Source: Poa pratensis (Eukaryota; Streptophyta; Magnoliopsida; Poales; Poaceae). From it: DNA of 64,000 nucleotides. Below the pieces are notes generated by a model. That model had not been told where the DNA came from. It saw nothing but the letters and a program-made list of their open reading frames with translations, and searched no databases. The stretch covers positions 47,902,094 to 47,966,093 of the forward strand of contig CAMZMU010000027.1 of NCBI GenBank assembly GCA_947311845.1. Reading direction: 5' to 3'. Shown here in pieces: positions 11,214-23,565 of the stretch (the first letter of the stretch is position 1; the number at the start of each line of letters is the position of its first letter). The position numbers and the translations under genes were made by a program.

Positions 11214-13852
11214 ATGGGTAAAGCTCGTGATGGAAGGTCCGTATATTGCCATCCACTACAAGAAAGGTACGACTCTTAGTACCGCCGCTGCTCTTGATTC
11301 ACCATCTGTGATGAGTCAACTTGTTACACCACCACAAGCTTCACGTGTTGGTACTTCTGCTGAATCTGAAATTACTTTGAAATTTTGATGATGCTTCAAC
11401 TGTGCTTGATGAGAATATTCCATTAGGTCCTCTTTTAGATGCTGCTATTGCTAAGTCTAAACAACTTGAAAATGATGAAACACCTAATGAAAATCCTTTT
11501 ACACCTGTTGGTTCACCTGAGTCTGTAGAACACTCTTGTGATGATCTGATGAAACTTATGTGGAACTTGATGATGATTTATTGATAAATGTAATGCTACT
11601 ACTGGTGCAAGTAATATTAAAAATCTTCTTGCACAACATGCTGTTAGATACAAACTGTCTCCTGATCCTAAGTTTGCCACTTCTCCATAAACATTAAAGA
11701 TAAGGATTATGATTTCTCTCTTGATTTCTCTCATATATCTATTGTTGAGAAAACTCCTTTTTGTGGTACTGAAAAAGAAAGTGCTGTAGAGCACATGAAT
11801 GAGCTCTCTACCTTGAGTAGCTTGTTTTCTGATGATATCAAGAAGCGTAGTTACTTTGTTGCTAAATTTTTTCCTTTCTCATTAAAGGATGATGCTAAAA
11901 CTTGGTATAATAATTTGCCTCCTGGTTCCATTGATAGTCCTACTGGTTTGCTTAATGTTTTCTTTCAGAAATATTTTCCTGCTAGTGCTCAACATGTGCT
12001 TTGCAGAAAATTTATAACTTTGACCAGGAAGATGGGAGAAACTGCCTAAGCCTGGACAAGGTTTTGCTCTCTAATTAGAGCTCGGCCTGGACATGATTTG
12101 GAAAAGCATGATCTTCTTGATATATTTTATAGTGGACTAACTATTGAATCTAGAGCATATCTGGATAGTTGCGCTGGTTGTGTTTTCAGGAAAAGAACTC
12201 CAGACGAAGCTGAAGAATTAATGGCTAAAATAAGCCAAAATCATGATGATTGGACCTTGCCTGAGCCGACCCCAACATCAGCACCGACACCACCATTGAA
12301 GAAGAGGGGTATTATTGAATTAAATGATGAATCAATGAGGGAAGCCAAGAAGACTCTCAAGGAGAAGGGTATTAAATCTGAAGATGTGAAGAACCTTCCA
12401 CCAATAGAAGATTATGTAAGCCAATTCCCGTTCATCCATAATTGAGGTACACTCTCTCCAACGGTTTGATGAGGAGATATTCCCTACTCTAAACCTCCTG
12501 ATCAATGCTTAGATGAATTTGATAATTATGTTGTTAAGCAAGATAACTTTAATATGAGAGGGAAAATCATTTGATGGAAAATTCTCAAGCTATTAGTAAA
12601 TTGCATGATATTGTGGAGAGAACCTCCAATGATGTTAAGATGCTTATTAAACATTTTCATATGGTTCAAACTCAAATTGATCAACTCACTAAAGTGCAAA
12701 AAGATCTGTTAGTGAATGCCTCTAGAAATAAAGAGAAACATGTTTGTGAAGTAACAACTAGAGGAGGTATTTCAACTCAGGATCCTTTATATCCTGAGGG
12801 ACATCCTAAAAGAATTGAACAAGATTCTCAACATGTTAATGAAACTAGTGCTCCTTCTAAGAAAAAGAAGAAGAAATATAAAACTGTTGTAGAATCCTCT
12901 GAACCTGCTAATGATCCTAATAGTATATCTATTTCTGATGCTGAAACTGAAAGTGGTAATGAACATAACAATGATAATGATAATGATAAGAATGATGCTT
13001 CTGATAAAGAAGAGGTTGAAGAGGAACCGGAAAAGCATGCTAAAAATAAAAAGTACACTAAGGAAGATTTCTTGCTAAGAAACATGGTAATGAAAGGGAA
13101 CCTTGGGTTCAAAAGCAAATGCCTTTTCCTGCTAAGAAACTAAAATCGAAGGAAGAAGAACACTATAATAAATTTTGTGAATTGGATGAAACCTTTGTTC
13201 TTGCAAATTCCTTTGACTGATGCTATTAAATTGCCTCCTTATTCAAAGTATATGAAAGATATTGTTTCTAACAAAAGGAAAATTCCCAATGAGGAAATTT
13301 CTACTATGCTTGCTAATTATTCTTTCAATGGCAAGGTTCCAAAGAAGCTTGGAGATCCAGGTATACCAACCATTCTTTGTTCTATCAAAATAATTATGTT
13401 AAAACTGCTCTATGTGATTTGGGAGCAGGAGTTAGTGTTATGCCTTTCTCTCTCTATAAGAGGCTTTATCTTGATAAGCTGATACCTACTGATATATCTT
13501 TGCAAATGGCTGATAAATCTACTGCTGTTCCTGTTGGCATTTGTGAGGATGTCCCTGTTCAAGTGGCTAATAATTGTTTGATTTTAACTGATTTTGTTGT
13601 GTTTGAAATGCCTGAAGATGATAATATGTCTATTATTCTTGGGAGACCCTTTGTAAATACTGCAGGTGCTGTTATTGATTGCAATAAAGGAAAAGTAACT
13701 TTTAATGTGAATGACAAAGAGCACACTGTTTATTTCCCCAAGAAAGTGACAAGGTTTATGGAGTTAATACAATCTCTAATCTTAGAACTATCAAAGTGGG
13801 AAGTATTGATTGCCCTATATATGATCATCAAGAAGGATATCAAAATATTATG
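11214..13852 (+). pseudogene. Athila A gag-protease, degenerate
   Basis: The ATG at 11214 starts a gag frame that is stopped after about 20 codons and by several later frameshifts. Recognisable gag core at about 11850-12040 (KTWYNNLPPGSI and a KYFP motif), a Lys/Glu-rich linker at 12570-13100, then an aspartic protease near 13377-13740 with the active-site type DLGAGVSV and an ILGRPF motif. The reverse transcriptase and everything after it are missing. At least five separate in-frame segments are needed to cover it, so it is a pseudogene. Frames on the minus strand over 12787-13118 are shadows. Confidence 0.8.
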
Positions 13853-14113
13853 ATTGGATCCATATCAATACAATTCAAGGTAACATGATTGTCTCATGAT
13901 GTTTAATTCATTTGTGTCATATAAAATATATTTGGTGACAAGACTTGATCAACCTTGTTAACAAGTACACTTTATACACATGAAGGTTCTAAACAACATT
14001 TTATTCCTCATCCTTGTTTTACCTACTGTAATGCTACTTAGTTTGCAAAAGTTTAGTTTATTTGGATTTTGAAAATCATTTTTCTGCTTGATTCTTATTA
14101 GCTTAATTCAAGG
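13853..14113 (+). other. Athila A internal remnant before the hAT-like insertion
   Basis: No gene. AT-rich sequence after the protease; the expected RT domain is absent. The deletion endpoint that removed pol lies here or at the transposon border. Confidence 0.6.
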
Positions 14114-14394
14114 AAAAAAATAGCGTGCTATCGAAAATAGCGTGGCCCTTCTCCAGAAGCTATAGAAGATATAGCGTGATATAGCGAAGTTACATATAAA
14201 ATAGCATGATGAAAAAAATGCGAGAAATAGCGCAAATATTAAAGATTTCAGCACTAATAATCTGTCCAGAAGCAATATACATGCATAACCAGGTAACCAC
14301 ATTCAAATGTCAAGTCCAAATTCATGGCACAAATACAAATATGAGGCTTAAATCCATGAACATCTAAATAATAAACTCTCTAACACAAACTATT

Positions 14395-14540
14395 TTAATC
14401 AGAATCACTGGAAGAGCCATCAGATTGCACATCATCATCACCTAAAACAGGAAGCAACCTCCTCCTACGATGAGAAACTCTACGTCTTTCTGATGTTGCT
14501 TCAGGTTCATACATTGACACGCGAACGCCTACAATCGGAC
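14395..14540 (-). pseudogene. Last exon remnant of transposase-like gene
   Basis: Minus-strand frame with a basic Arg-rich stretch (RRRVSHRRRR) followed by an acidic Ser/Asp tail ending SDGSSSDSD and a TAA at 14395. An acidic Ser-rich C-terminus is common in plant hAT transposases. The acceptor end is uncertain. No dimerisation domain is left. Confidence 0.4.
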
Positions 14541-14741
14541 AAGAAGACCAATTACAACTTCATACATTGACATTTTTGCAAGCTTAGGAATCAACGAACT
14601 ATTGGCTAATGAACTACTACAGGAACCAATGGACTACCATCTTTGTACTACCTAGCTAATAGCTACTGATCAAGGAACTATAGTTGCACGTAGCTAGTAG
14701 CTACTGAACGAATCAAGGAACAGGGCCTATCTTATTCTCAC

Positions 14742-14778
14742 CCGTTTGTGGCTGACTTGCAGCCGGCGTGGAGGACAT
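14742..14778 (-). pseudogene. First coding exon remnant of transposase-like gene
   Basis: ATG at 14778 (minus), a short MSSTPAASQ N-terminus, then a splice donor GTGAGAAT at 14741. It lies downstream of a GC-rich leader in the orientation expected if the element's promoter sits at the right terminus. Inference from position and donor only. Confidence 0.35.
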
Positions 14779-15328
14779 CGTGGGCTGACTCCTTTCGGCT
14801 AGATGAAGCTGCCACCGATGGTGGAGCTTGAGGAAGAACGAAAGCCGCCGATGGTGGAGCTTGAAGAGGCACGGAAGCCGTCGCCGCCGCAACTCGCCTT
14901 AGAGGAAGAGGTCGACCCACCGGTGGAGCAAGCGCTCCCGATGCCACTGCAGCTCAACGTGGTGGAAGAACTCGATCAGCCGGTGGAGGGAGGGCTCCCG
15001 CCGCCGCTGCAACTCAACTAGACGCCGTCGCTGCCTCGCTCCCGTTAAGAGCGTGGAGGATTTTGTTTGGGTTGTGAGGAGAGGACTGAGGAGGAGGCCT
15101 TGCGAGGTATACTGTCGGGGCCTTTTTGGGCCGATGGGCTCTCGAGTCGCCAGGAGTTCAGATTTTTTGTAGCGTGGAGGATTTTTTGTAGCGCGCTACA
15201 CGTTTAGCGCGATTTAGCACGTTTATAACTCCATTAGCGCTGTAGCGCTAACTTAAGGCTATATATAGCGTTTGCTCTCAAAATACGCTATAGCGCGCTA
15301 ATAGCGCCGACATAGCCCGCTATTTTTT

Positions 15329-15715
15329 CGTTGGCTTAAGTACCCAGAATTTGTCCAAATTGAAAGTTTTCATAAAATTGTAAAAAAATTACCACTGGTC
15401 TTATTTTTGAAAATGCATCGTGGGAGTGCCTGGGGATTACCAGGGGGACCCACCATGCCACCTCACCACATGGTGGCGCGGATGGCTCCTGGTCGCGCCA
15501 TGGCATGGTGAGGGCCCCACCTGGGCCTCCACTCACTCATCCACCTACCACTCCTTCCTCTTTCATGACCAAACACATTTCCTCTGTTCAAACCCGAGTT
15601 CTTGCTATTCTTCCTCGCGATTTTCGATCTCCTTGCTCAGCCCATCCCAGCTGCTGATATTTGGGGCATTTGTTCTCTGGTATGTTTCCCCTCCGTCTAT
15701 CCATGCTCAGAATTC
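15329..15715 (+). other. Athila A spacer between hAT-like element and env-like ORF, copy B
   Basis: Non-coding in the supported annotation. Matches 6356-6742. It includes a CCACATGGTGGCGCGG palindromic stretch near 15466 that resembles the CCACGTGGTG motif in the LTR, and an intron-like segment (GTATGTTT near 15680, CTCAG near 15710) just before the first env-like ATG. Confidence 0.55.
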
Positions 15716-16725
15716 ATGAGAAGTGCAGGGATTCTGCAAGATTTTCAAACTCTAATCTCTAATGCAAGATTGAGTGATTTTGTTGTTGGTGAACCTTACC
15801 AATATGCAAAGCTAACTGTGTCTGTGGTGCAGGATTTCAGTTTCGATTGGTCTTCACCTAACCCCATGGTTCGCTACAAAATTTACAATAAAACTGTCAA
15901 CTTGCCCTTTGATGATTTTTATGCAGCCATTAGGGTGCCCCAATGGGGGTCACGAGAGAAGATAAGGGGGCAGCCGAAGCCATTGATAGATTTGTACAAG
16001 GCAATTTGCCAAGGAAGAAGCTTCTCAGACGAGAATGGTAAAATTCAAAATATTCAACTCCCATCTATTCGATATTTTGCGTACTTCGTTTCAAAGTGTG
16101 TTCTTGCTAGGAAGGTTGCAAGTAAGTTATCTGTTCATGATTTGGCTTTCCTAGCAGCGGCTTTGCAGCAAGATAGGTGTTATAATTTGGGTGCTTTAAT
16201 AGCTTTCCGTCTTGCTACTAACCGTGAGAAAGGGGGATTTTGTGGGGGTCTCATTGCTTCTCGTTTATTGACTATGCATGGTGTAGTACCTCACCCTCTT
16301 GATATTCAGCTTCCCATAGAGAAACTTGATATTGCCTCCATGATAAAACACAACTTTGTTTCTAATTGGTCAGATTTGAATAACCTATCTTATGAGATAA
16401 CCTTTTTCAAGAAAGTGGTTTGGAAAGTAGTTAGATCAGATCGAATAGTCGGTTTGCCTGCGCCTCTTTTGTTTAACCTTGATTCCAGGACTAGTTGGTC
16501 AATCTCTGAGGAGGAATTCAATGCATACATAGAGCAACATGGCCATCATGCAGAGGATGGAGAGTGGGCTGAAGATGACTTCGCCCAGTCCTTGTCACAA
16601 CTAGTTACTCACACCCACACCCTGGGTACGCTGGGCCTTCAGCTTCCTCTTCCTTAGTGGAACCAAAGTATGAGCACGCCAGGTATGATCCACCAGCCTG
16701 GAGTTCCTACCCGCGTTATGATTGA
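15716..16725 (+). pseudogene. Athila env-like ORF, copy B
   Basis: Better preserved copy: the frame is open from before the ATG at 15716 to a stop at 16655-16657, with YQYAKLTVSVVQDFSF, KIYNKTVNLPFDDF and PQWGS motifs, then a Gly-rich GGFCGGLIASRL block. A one-base deletion near 16590 shifts the C-terminus, and the ancestral end is probably the TGA at 16723-16725, equivalent to PRYD in copy A. No transmembrane segment is obvious in the ATG-started product, so env function is not supported by sequence. Confidence 0.7.
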
Positions 16726-18715
16726 TCCCCACTTAGGCCAAAAGCCTAAGCTTGGGGGGAGGTATACCGACATCTCACTCATTTACATATCATATCATGT
16801 CGGTACTTTGTATATTCATGCTTCGGTTTTCTTTCTTTCTTTTTGTTGATTGCTGTTTATTTCTGTTTTCCAAAACACAAAAAGACCAAAAATATTTCTG
16901 TTGTTTCCCTTTATTCGTTTCTTTAAGTCTTTAGTATTACTTTGCTTAGTTGTTTAAATTCGGTTTGTTATTCAAAAATCCAAAAATATTTTGCTTTATT
17001 GCTTGCTTCTTTTTTCTCTTGTTTTAAATTCGAAAAACCCAAAAATATTTGTTGTTCTTTTTCGATTTTGTATGGTTTGCTGTAGAGTTCGACAGCCTTC
17101 CGTGACTCCAGTGGAGCTTGGTTATCATTTCATATCATTCAAGCCACACAAGTGAAAAGCAATAATGATGATTTACGACGATTCGAGTTGGGGTGAGAGG
17201 CTGGTATGAACTCTATTTGTTTTTCATTTTTGTACATATACTCATCCATGTGAGCATGCTTAGTTGGTTCATGTGAAGTATATGTTATTTAGTGGATGCT
17301 TAGTAGTTCATGTTCTCTTATGATCAGTTCCAATTTATTAATAGTAGGTAGCATGTTATATTGATGTTTGCTTGCATTGTTCTATTCATAAAAGGTTATG
17401 ACACTGTGGTATCCTCCTCAGAATGATTCATTTGAATTGACTTGGCACATGCTCACGCATGCTATGACTGAAAAACAAAAGGTCAATCAAGCCTCGATGA
17501 TTTATTTTTGCCTCAGAGTTCTTGTAACACTTTTATGCCTCCATTAATTTTGTTTTGTCGCAAGCATGATTATGACGGTTATTGCTCTCTTGATTGTCGC
17601 TTCCCAGTCTTTTGTTAGCCTCCACTTGTACTGAGCGGGAATGCTGCTTGTGCTTCCAAATCCCTGAAAACCAAGTTATTCCAAAAGTCCACTATAAATT
17701 CCTATGCATGGCATTTCAAACCATTCAAGTAAATTTTCATGTGCTACCTTTAAAACCTTCAAATTACTTCTCATTTTGTGACACTGTTTTTAGCTCATGA
17801 GGAAATAGTAGTTGGGTTTGTTATCTTCCATACTAAATTAAGTACCCCGACTTGCATGCTTCATCTGCTTGTCACTAATTTTGCAAAGAGCTGGTTAGTC
17901 CATTATAACATCAAAAAGCTAAATACAAGTAAATAGACACTCCTCCATGGTATGTGATTGTTGCAAGGCACCCGAGGATTCGGTTAGCCATGGCTTGTGT
18001 AAGCAAGGTTGGGAGGAGTGTCAAACAATATATAAAGTGCATGATATACATGCTTAATATCAACATCTCGGAACCGCTCTCAACTTGTTTAGTATGGAAG
18101 ATAACAGAAACTCTATTGCTAATCGTTGACAGGAACAACCACCTCCCAAAACAATTTTACCTATGTTTTAAAAATAAAAAGCTCTAGCACATGTTAATCA
18201 CTGCTTCCCTCTGCGAAGGGCCTATCTTTTACTTTTATGTTGAGTCACCATCCTTTCTTTGAGCACTTTCTCGAGAGCATGGTTGTCATTCTTAGTGTAA
18301 TGTGCTTGTCCCAGAATGCGGTTAACTGTGGTATAACTTTGATGCTTTTATCTTTGATATCTTTACTTCTAGTCTTCCCTTGAACTTCAGAGGTGCCTGG
18401 GCATTTATGTTTTGTTGTACAAATACGGGCAAGCGGGATACCACCTTATCATATCTTGTTATGAGCATTACAATCTTGTAGATAGATATGTTTCATGTTG
18501 TTTGTTATTAGTATGTTGGCATCTTTTCATGGTTTACATGGCTATTAGGTAACATTATTTGCATACATTTTATATTGAATTGCCTAAGCACTTGATCATA
18601 TAGTGAGAATGTATACATCATATGAAGCAAATGTGTTCGTGAAAGTTTCTTTTATCGCACTCAGTTGTTAACTGAATTGCTTGAGAACAAGCAATAAGCT
18701 AAGCTTGGGGGGAGT
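16726..18715 (+). other. Athila A 3' untranslated region, copy B
   Basis: Non-coding, collinear with 7752-9732 with scattered substitutions and small indels. Flanked by the same two polypurine tracts, AAGCTTGGGGGGAG near 16746 and again at 18702-18714. Confidence 0.75.
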
Positions 18716-20111
18716 TGATACGTCCAAAACGTATCTACTTTCCCGAACACTTTTGCTATTGTTTTACCTCTAATTTGTGTGTTTTGAATACAACTAACAT
18801 GGACTAACGCTGTTTTCAGAAGAATTGCCCTGGTGTCTTATTTTTGTGCAGAAAGTCAACTTTCGGGAAAATCTCCAGAAAATATCGCAAAGTTCCTATT
18901 TTTCCAGAAGACCCACGGAGCCAGAAGATGAGACGGAGGCGGGCCACGAGGGACCCACACCACGTGGTGGTGCGGTGGGTCCTGGGCCGCGCCACCACAT
19001 GGTGTGGCCGGCTCAGCCGCCCCCTGGTGCCCCTCTTTCGACTACTTAAGGCATTTGACCTAAAAACCTCGGGGGGTCAACCACTTCTTCTAGAAAAACC
19101 TCCGAACGCCGCCGCCACCGAAAACCCTATTTCGGGGATCAGAAACTCCGTTCTGGCACTCCGCCGGGACGGGGAATTGGAGGAGATCATCGCCATCATC
19201 ATCACCGACGTTTCTCCATTGACCATCCATGTTTCCCCCATCCATGTGTGAGTAAATCCCTGCTGTAGGCTGAAGGGGATGGTAGGGATTGGATGAGATC
19301 GTTCATGTAATAGATATAAGATCATTAGGGCATGGTGCCTAGTATCCGTTGTTAGTACTTTATGACATTGTTGCAACTTGTTATGCTTAATGCTTGTCAC
19401 TAGGGCCCGAGTGCCATGATTTCAGATCTGAACATGTTATTGTTTCATGAGGATAATCATTGTTTTAGATCATATCTGCAAGTTGTTTACACACATAATT
19501 GTCCGGAACCCGAGGCCCCAAAGTGACAATAATTGGGACAACCGGAGGGGATGGCTGTGATGTGAGGATCACATGTGTTCACGGAGTGTTAATGCTTTGC
19601 TCCGGTACTTTATTAAAAGGAGTACCTTAATTACCAGTAATTTCCCTTGAGGCCCCGCTGCAACGGGCTGGTAGGACAGAAGATGTTGTGCAAGTTTCTC
19701 ATTGCGAGCACGTACGACTATATACGGAACACATGCCTATGGTTACTTAGTACTTGGATGCTTTATCATTATTATCTGCAATGCCTATGTTTTGATTATT
19801 ATATGAACTATCTTATCCATGCAACGCCCATTCATCCATCCCTATGCCTACAGTATTTTAATCCTGCTATTTACCGCAATCACTACTGCTGTCTTTACTT
19901 TACTGCTGCTATTATTTCACTACTGCTACTGCTATAAAACTGTTGCTACCGATAATCTGTGTCGAGCAAGTCTATTCACAGGTGCAGCTGAACTGACAAT
20001 TCATCTATTAAGGCTTACAAATATTCTTTGGCTCCCCTTGTGTCGAATCAATAAATTTGGGTTTTACTTCCCTCGAAGACTGTTGCGATCCCCTATACTT
20101 GTGGGTCATCA
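18716..20111 (+). mobile_element. Athila A LTR, 3' copy
   Basis: 1,396 bp, TGATACGTCCAAAACG to GGGTCATCA, collinear with 9733-11125 with scattered differences. The sequence after it (TTGACATCAAC) is not a PBS but the gag of another element read on the minus strand, so this is the array's true right end and TTGAC is the likely target duplication. The partner is outside the window. Confidence 0.9.
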
Positions 20112-21141
20112 TTGACATCAACATTTTCAGAATTATTACCAACTAGTTCTTGCAAAGGAACATTTTCAACATTAGGTTTATTAAGCAAAGCAAGAATAGT
20201 ATCCATTTTAGATGACAAATCATTTGTTTCTTAAATAGAGTTTATTTTCTTAGAAGGATTAGGTGCTCTATCAGTATGCCATTGACTATAGTTTTGCAAA
20301 ATGCTTTCCAATATATTCTTAGCTTCTACTATAGTTTTTCCCATCAAAGCACCTCCAGCAGCAGAATCAAGTATATTTCTAGACATGTAGTTTAAACCAT
20401 TGTAGAAAGAGTGTAATATGGTCCATTCATTAACCCATGTGATGGACAAGTTCTAAGCATAAGTTTTATCCTATCCCAAGCCATAGCAATATGTTCATTT
20501 TCATTTTAACTAAAAGAAAGAATGTTGTTTCTATTTTGCAAAATTTTAACAGGAGGATAATATTTCTTAATGAAAGCTTCTTTTAAATCATCCAAGAATT
20601 AATACTACCAGATGGCAATGAATGCAACCACTCTTTAGCTTTTCCTCTAAGTGAGAAAGAAAATAATTTCAATTTTAGGATATCACTTTCCACATTTTTA
20701 AACTTTTGCATGTCACATATTTCAACAAAATCATGAAGATGCATAGAGGCATTCTCCATAGCACTACCACCAAATTGTTCCCTAGTTATCAAGTTCAACA
20801 AACTAGGACTTACTTCATAACTATCAGCTTTAATCTCAGGTGTGGCAATAGCTCTTGTGATAAATTGATCATTAGGAGTGTTTGTGTAGTCACACAACTT
20901 AGTTATTTCTCCCATTTTAGCAAGTTTTTATGTGTTTTTTAATTTTATATGAAAAATTGAAAATAAAATGACACTAACAAATGCAACCCGAAATAAAAAA
21001 TGCAACACACAATGCAAAACTGAAAATAAAATATGCAAACTGAAATGAAAAGATGCAAGACAATGACAAAACAAATAAATTTCTTTGAAGGTAAAGATGG
21101 ATAAGATGATGCTCACGTAGGTGCAACCTCCCCAAGCTTTG
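20112..21141 (-). pseudogene. gag fragment and leader of minus-strand Athila element C
   Basis: The ATG at 20915 (minus) starts a gag with KLCDYTNT, LRGKAKEWLHSLP and a frameshift after SWM at about 20585. A second segment at 20449-20231 contains FYNGLNYMSRNILDSAAGG and stops early. The same domain order and motifs occur in Athila element D (45575-46402). 20916-21141 is AT-rich leader ending, on the plus strand, CTCCCCAAGCTT. The other half of this element is at 50102-51936. Confidence 0.8.
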
Positions 21142-21142
21142 T

Positions 21143-22014
21143 TGATGTGGGTTGGCTTTGGCATCGCCGACTAGCCCACACCAATATGAGAACACTCCAT
21201 GATCTTCAAAGTGGTGATCACATTCTTGGACTAACCGATATTAAGTTCTCCACAGATCGTGTGTGTAGGTCTTGTGTTCTAGGCAAATAACATGGAGAAG
21301 CTCATCCATCAAAGACCAAGATCACCACCGACAAGATTCTTGAGCTCATTCACTTGGACCTCTTTGGTCCCCTATCCTATGATAGTCTTGGTGGGAAGAA
21401 GTATTGATTGGTGATTGTTGATGACTATTCAAGATACACATGGGTCTATTTCTTCAAGAAGAAGAGTGAGACACAACAAAGAGTCATTGACTTCATCAAC
21501 ATGGCTCAACGTCAATATCAAGAGAAGATCAAGACAATCCAAAGTGATAATGGGTCCGAATTCAAGAACTACACCTTGGAGGGATTTCTTAGTGAAGAGG
21601 GGATTGCTCATCAATATTCCACTCCTTATACCCTCAACAAAATGGTGTTGCGGAGAGGAAGAACCGAACTCTTATGGATGTGGCTAGGACCATGATTGCG
21701 GAGTATGCTTCTCCGTTTAACTTTTGGGCCAAAGCCATCTCCACCGCGTGTCATGCAACAAACCGGCTCTATCTTCGCAAGCTCTTGAACAAGACCCCAT
21801 ATGAGATTCTTCTTGGGAAGAAACTGGACCTCTCTTATTTTCGCGTCTTTGGATGCAAGTGCTTCATGCGCAAGAAAGGTAACCGGTTATCCAAGTTCGA
21901 GACTAGATCAATAGAGGTTATCTTTGTTGGTTACTCCACAAACTCTCACGGCTATAGAGTCTACAACAAGACCACCGGTCAAGTTGAAGAATCTAGTGAC
22001 GTGAAGTTTGATGA
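21143..22014 (+). pseudogene. SIRE unit 1 integrase region (5' part)
   Basis: Starts abruptly inside the pre-integrase zinc-finger region (WLWHRRLAHTNM, then CRSCVLG), followed by the integrase core with LDLFGP, VIVDDYSRYTW and IQSDNGSEF. Defects relative to unit 2: TAA after the CRSCVLGK motif, TGA replacing a Cys codon near 21406, and a one-base deletion at about 21632. Conversely it retains bases lost in unit 2 near 20 codons after the HHCC motif and at the QSDNG block. Interrupted at 22014 by CACTA. Confidence 0.85.
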
Positions 22015-22639
22015 CACTAGTACAGAACGACACATCGGAAACGGGCCAAAAAGCCCTTCGGCAACGGAGAAAGGGTCTGTGTCCCCGACCCTGTCACTGA
22101 TGTGAAGGCCTTCATCGGTAACGGAGGCAAAAAACCGTCACCGATGAGGCCTAAGTTGGCTACGGTTGCCGACCAACCTCCGTTTCTGATGTATCGGTGC
22201 ATCAGTAACGGAGATTCTATTTTACTCGTTTGCATTGAGATTTGTTCAGAAGCCTACAGCAGCAATTGCGGTTGCCAATTGACATTCAAAATCTCACAGC
22301 ACAAGCACAAAGTTGCTAGCAAATCCATTCATAACGTATATAAGAATTGTCATCATTACATAGCATCAAAAGATGAGTTACACATGCCTCACTAATCCTA
22401 TCATTCTCATGCCTCCCTAAACTTAAATTTTATGACACTCCACTCTTCTCCAGCTCCATCTTCTTCCTCAGTTCCACTCTTCTCATGCCTCCTTAGCAAA
22501 TTAATCTTGCCAACCCCGGCGCACTGAGGCTTGCTCCATCTTGGACGGTGTCGCTGAAATATAATAGCATCACCGCTGTGACATTTCGGCCACACTGTCC
22601 AAGACACTCTTAATTAAAAAAGTGTTTTGAACAGTGCAG

Positions 22640-23010
22640 CGAAACGTCACAACAGCGACGGTTCACGGATATGATCCCACTTTGTATTTAGCTCTTTTAA
22701 AGCTTGTTTGGATCTGCATGGTGTTTCTGCATATAAAATACATGGATGTCTAGTTAGAAAAGAGCAAAATATGATGTTACATGACATAAATTTCAATTTA
22801 AGATGAAAACAGTTTACACCTTAAGCGCCTATATCCGTGTGCTTGCTGTCCGATCGAAACGATTTGGAGGCAGAGCTTGAAGGTGATGTTACCTTCAATT
22901 GCCTCACCATTTTTATGCATTGTCGCCGAAATATACTATTACTTCATACACTAGCTACACAAAACCATAACGAGGATTAGCACATTGATAAAGGGTTGAA
23001 ATTAATCTAT
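22640..23010. other. CACTA internal non-coding sequence
   Basis: AT-rich interval without a supportable gene between the left subterminal repeats and the internal tandem array. Confidence 0.5.
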
Positions 23011-23375
23011 TCACCATCGGTACTACTAGTAGTGAGGGATCTATTCATCATCTGCAGTACTAAAAACAGACACAACACAATACTAGACTTCAAATACTAG
23101 ACAAGTTTTCTATGCTACTTTAAATAAAATGTAAGATCTAGTGTTGAGGGGTGAATTCATCATTGGCAGTACTACAATGCTAGACAGAACACAATACTAC
23201 AATACTAGACAGTACTACAATACTAGATCGGTAGATGCTACTTTAAATAAAATGTAAGATCTAGTGTTGAGGGGCGTATTCATCATCGGCAGTACAACAA
23301 TACTAGACATAACACAATACTAGACTTCAAATACTAGACAAGTTTTCTGTGCTACTTTAAACAAAATGTAAGATC
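23011..23375. repeat. Tandem repeat of about 115-130 bp, three copies, inside CACTA
   Basis: Three diverged copies share ATGCTACTTTAAATAAAATG, GATCTAGTGTTGAGGGG, ATTCATCAT and CAATACTAGACA segments. The copies differ by small indels of the ACTACAATACTAGA sub-motif. Confidence 0.8.
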
Positions 23376-23439
23376 AAGTCGGCGACATACCCGGGGAAGA
23401 TGGACGACAATAGACCAGTAGATCCGCGTCGGCGACATA

Positions 23440-23565
23440 CTCGAGGAAGATGCGCGGCGGCTCGCCGATGAGCCGCTGGGGGGGATGCGCGGCGGCTCAC
23501 GACGTGCCGCTGGGGAAGATGCGCGGCAGCTCGCCGATGCGCCGCTGGCGGAAGATGAACGGCAG
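23440..23565. repeat. GC-rich short tandem repeat inside CACTA
   Basis: Three imperfect copies of GATGCGCGGCGGCTCGCCGATG-type sequence with CCGCTGG spacers. It sits between the AT-rich array and the acidic ORF. Frames over it are repeat translations. Confidence 0.65.

Larger units (their letters stand above)
14114..15328 (-). mobile_element. hAT-like non-autonomous DNA transposon
   Basis: Imperfect terminal inverted repeats of about 18 bp: AAAAAAATAGCGTGCTAT on the left and its near-complement ending CCCGCTATTTTTT on the right. Both subterminal regions are crowded with TAGCG/CGCTA repeats. Minus-strand remnants of a transposase gene (first and last exon) remain and the middle is lost. No 8-bp target duplication is evident (flanks ATTCAAGG and CGTTGGCT), perhaps because of an adjacent deletion. 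The superfamily is inferred from subterminal repeats and gene layout, and a Mutator-like origin is not excluded. 1,215 bp. Confidence 0.55.
6356..20111 (+). mobile_element. Athila-lineage Gypsy tandem array A
   Basis: Two units offset by about 8,980 bases. Order: env-like ORF and long 3' UTR, LTR (9733-11125), PBS, gag-protease, hAT-like insertion, env-like ORF and 3' UTR, LTR (18716-20111). No RT, RNaseH or integrase is seen, so reverse transcription would need a helper. Because the first unit's 3' UTR and polypurine tract run directly into the middle LTR, the array is a recombinant internal-LTR-internal-LTR structure rather than two separate insertions. The right edge lies in the gag of a minus-strand Athila element. 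The left edge is beyond the Tat A insertion. Confidence 0.85.

Noticed and set aside
12787..13118. Minus-strand ORFs rich in Ile, Leu and Phe
   Set aside because: Shadows of the Lys/Glu/Asn-rich gag linker on the plus strand.
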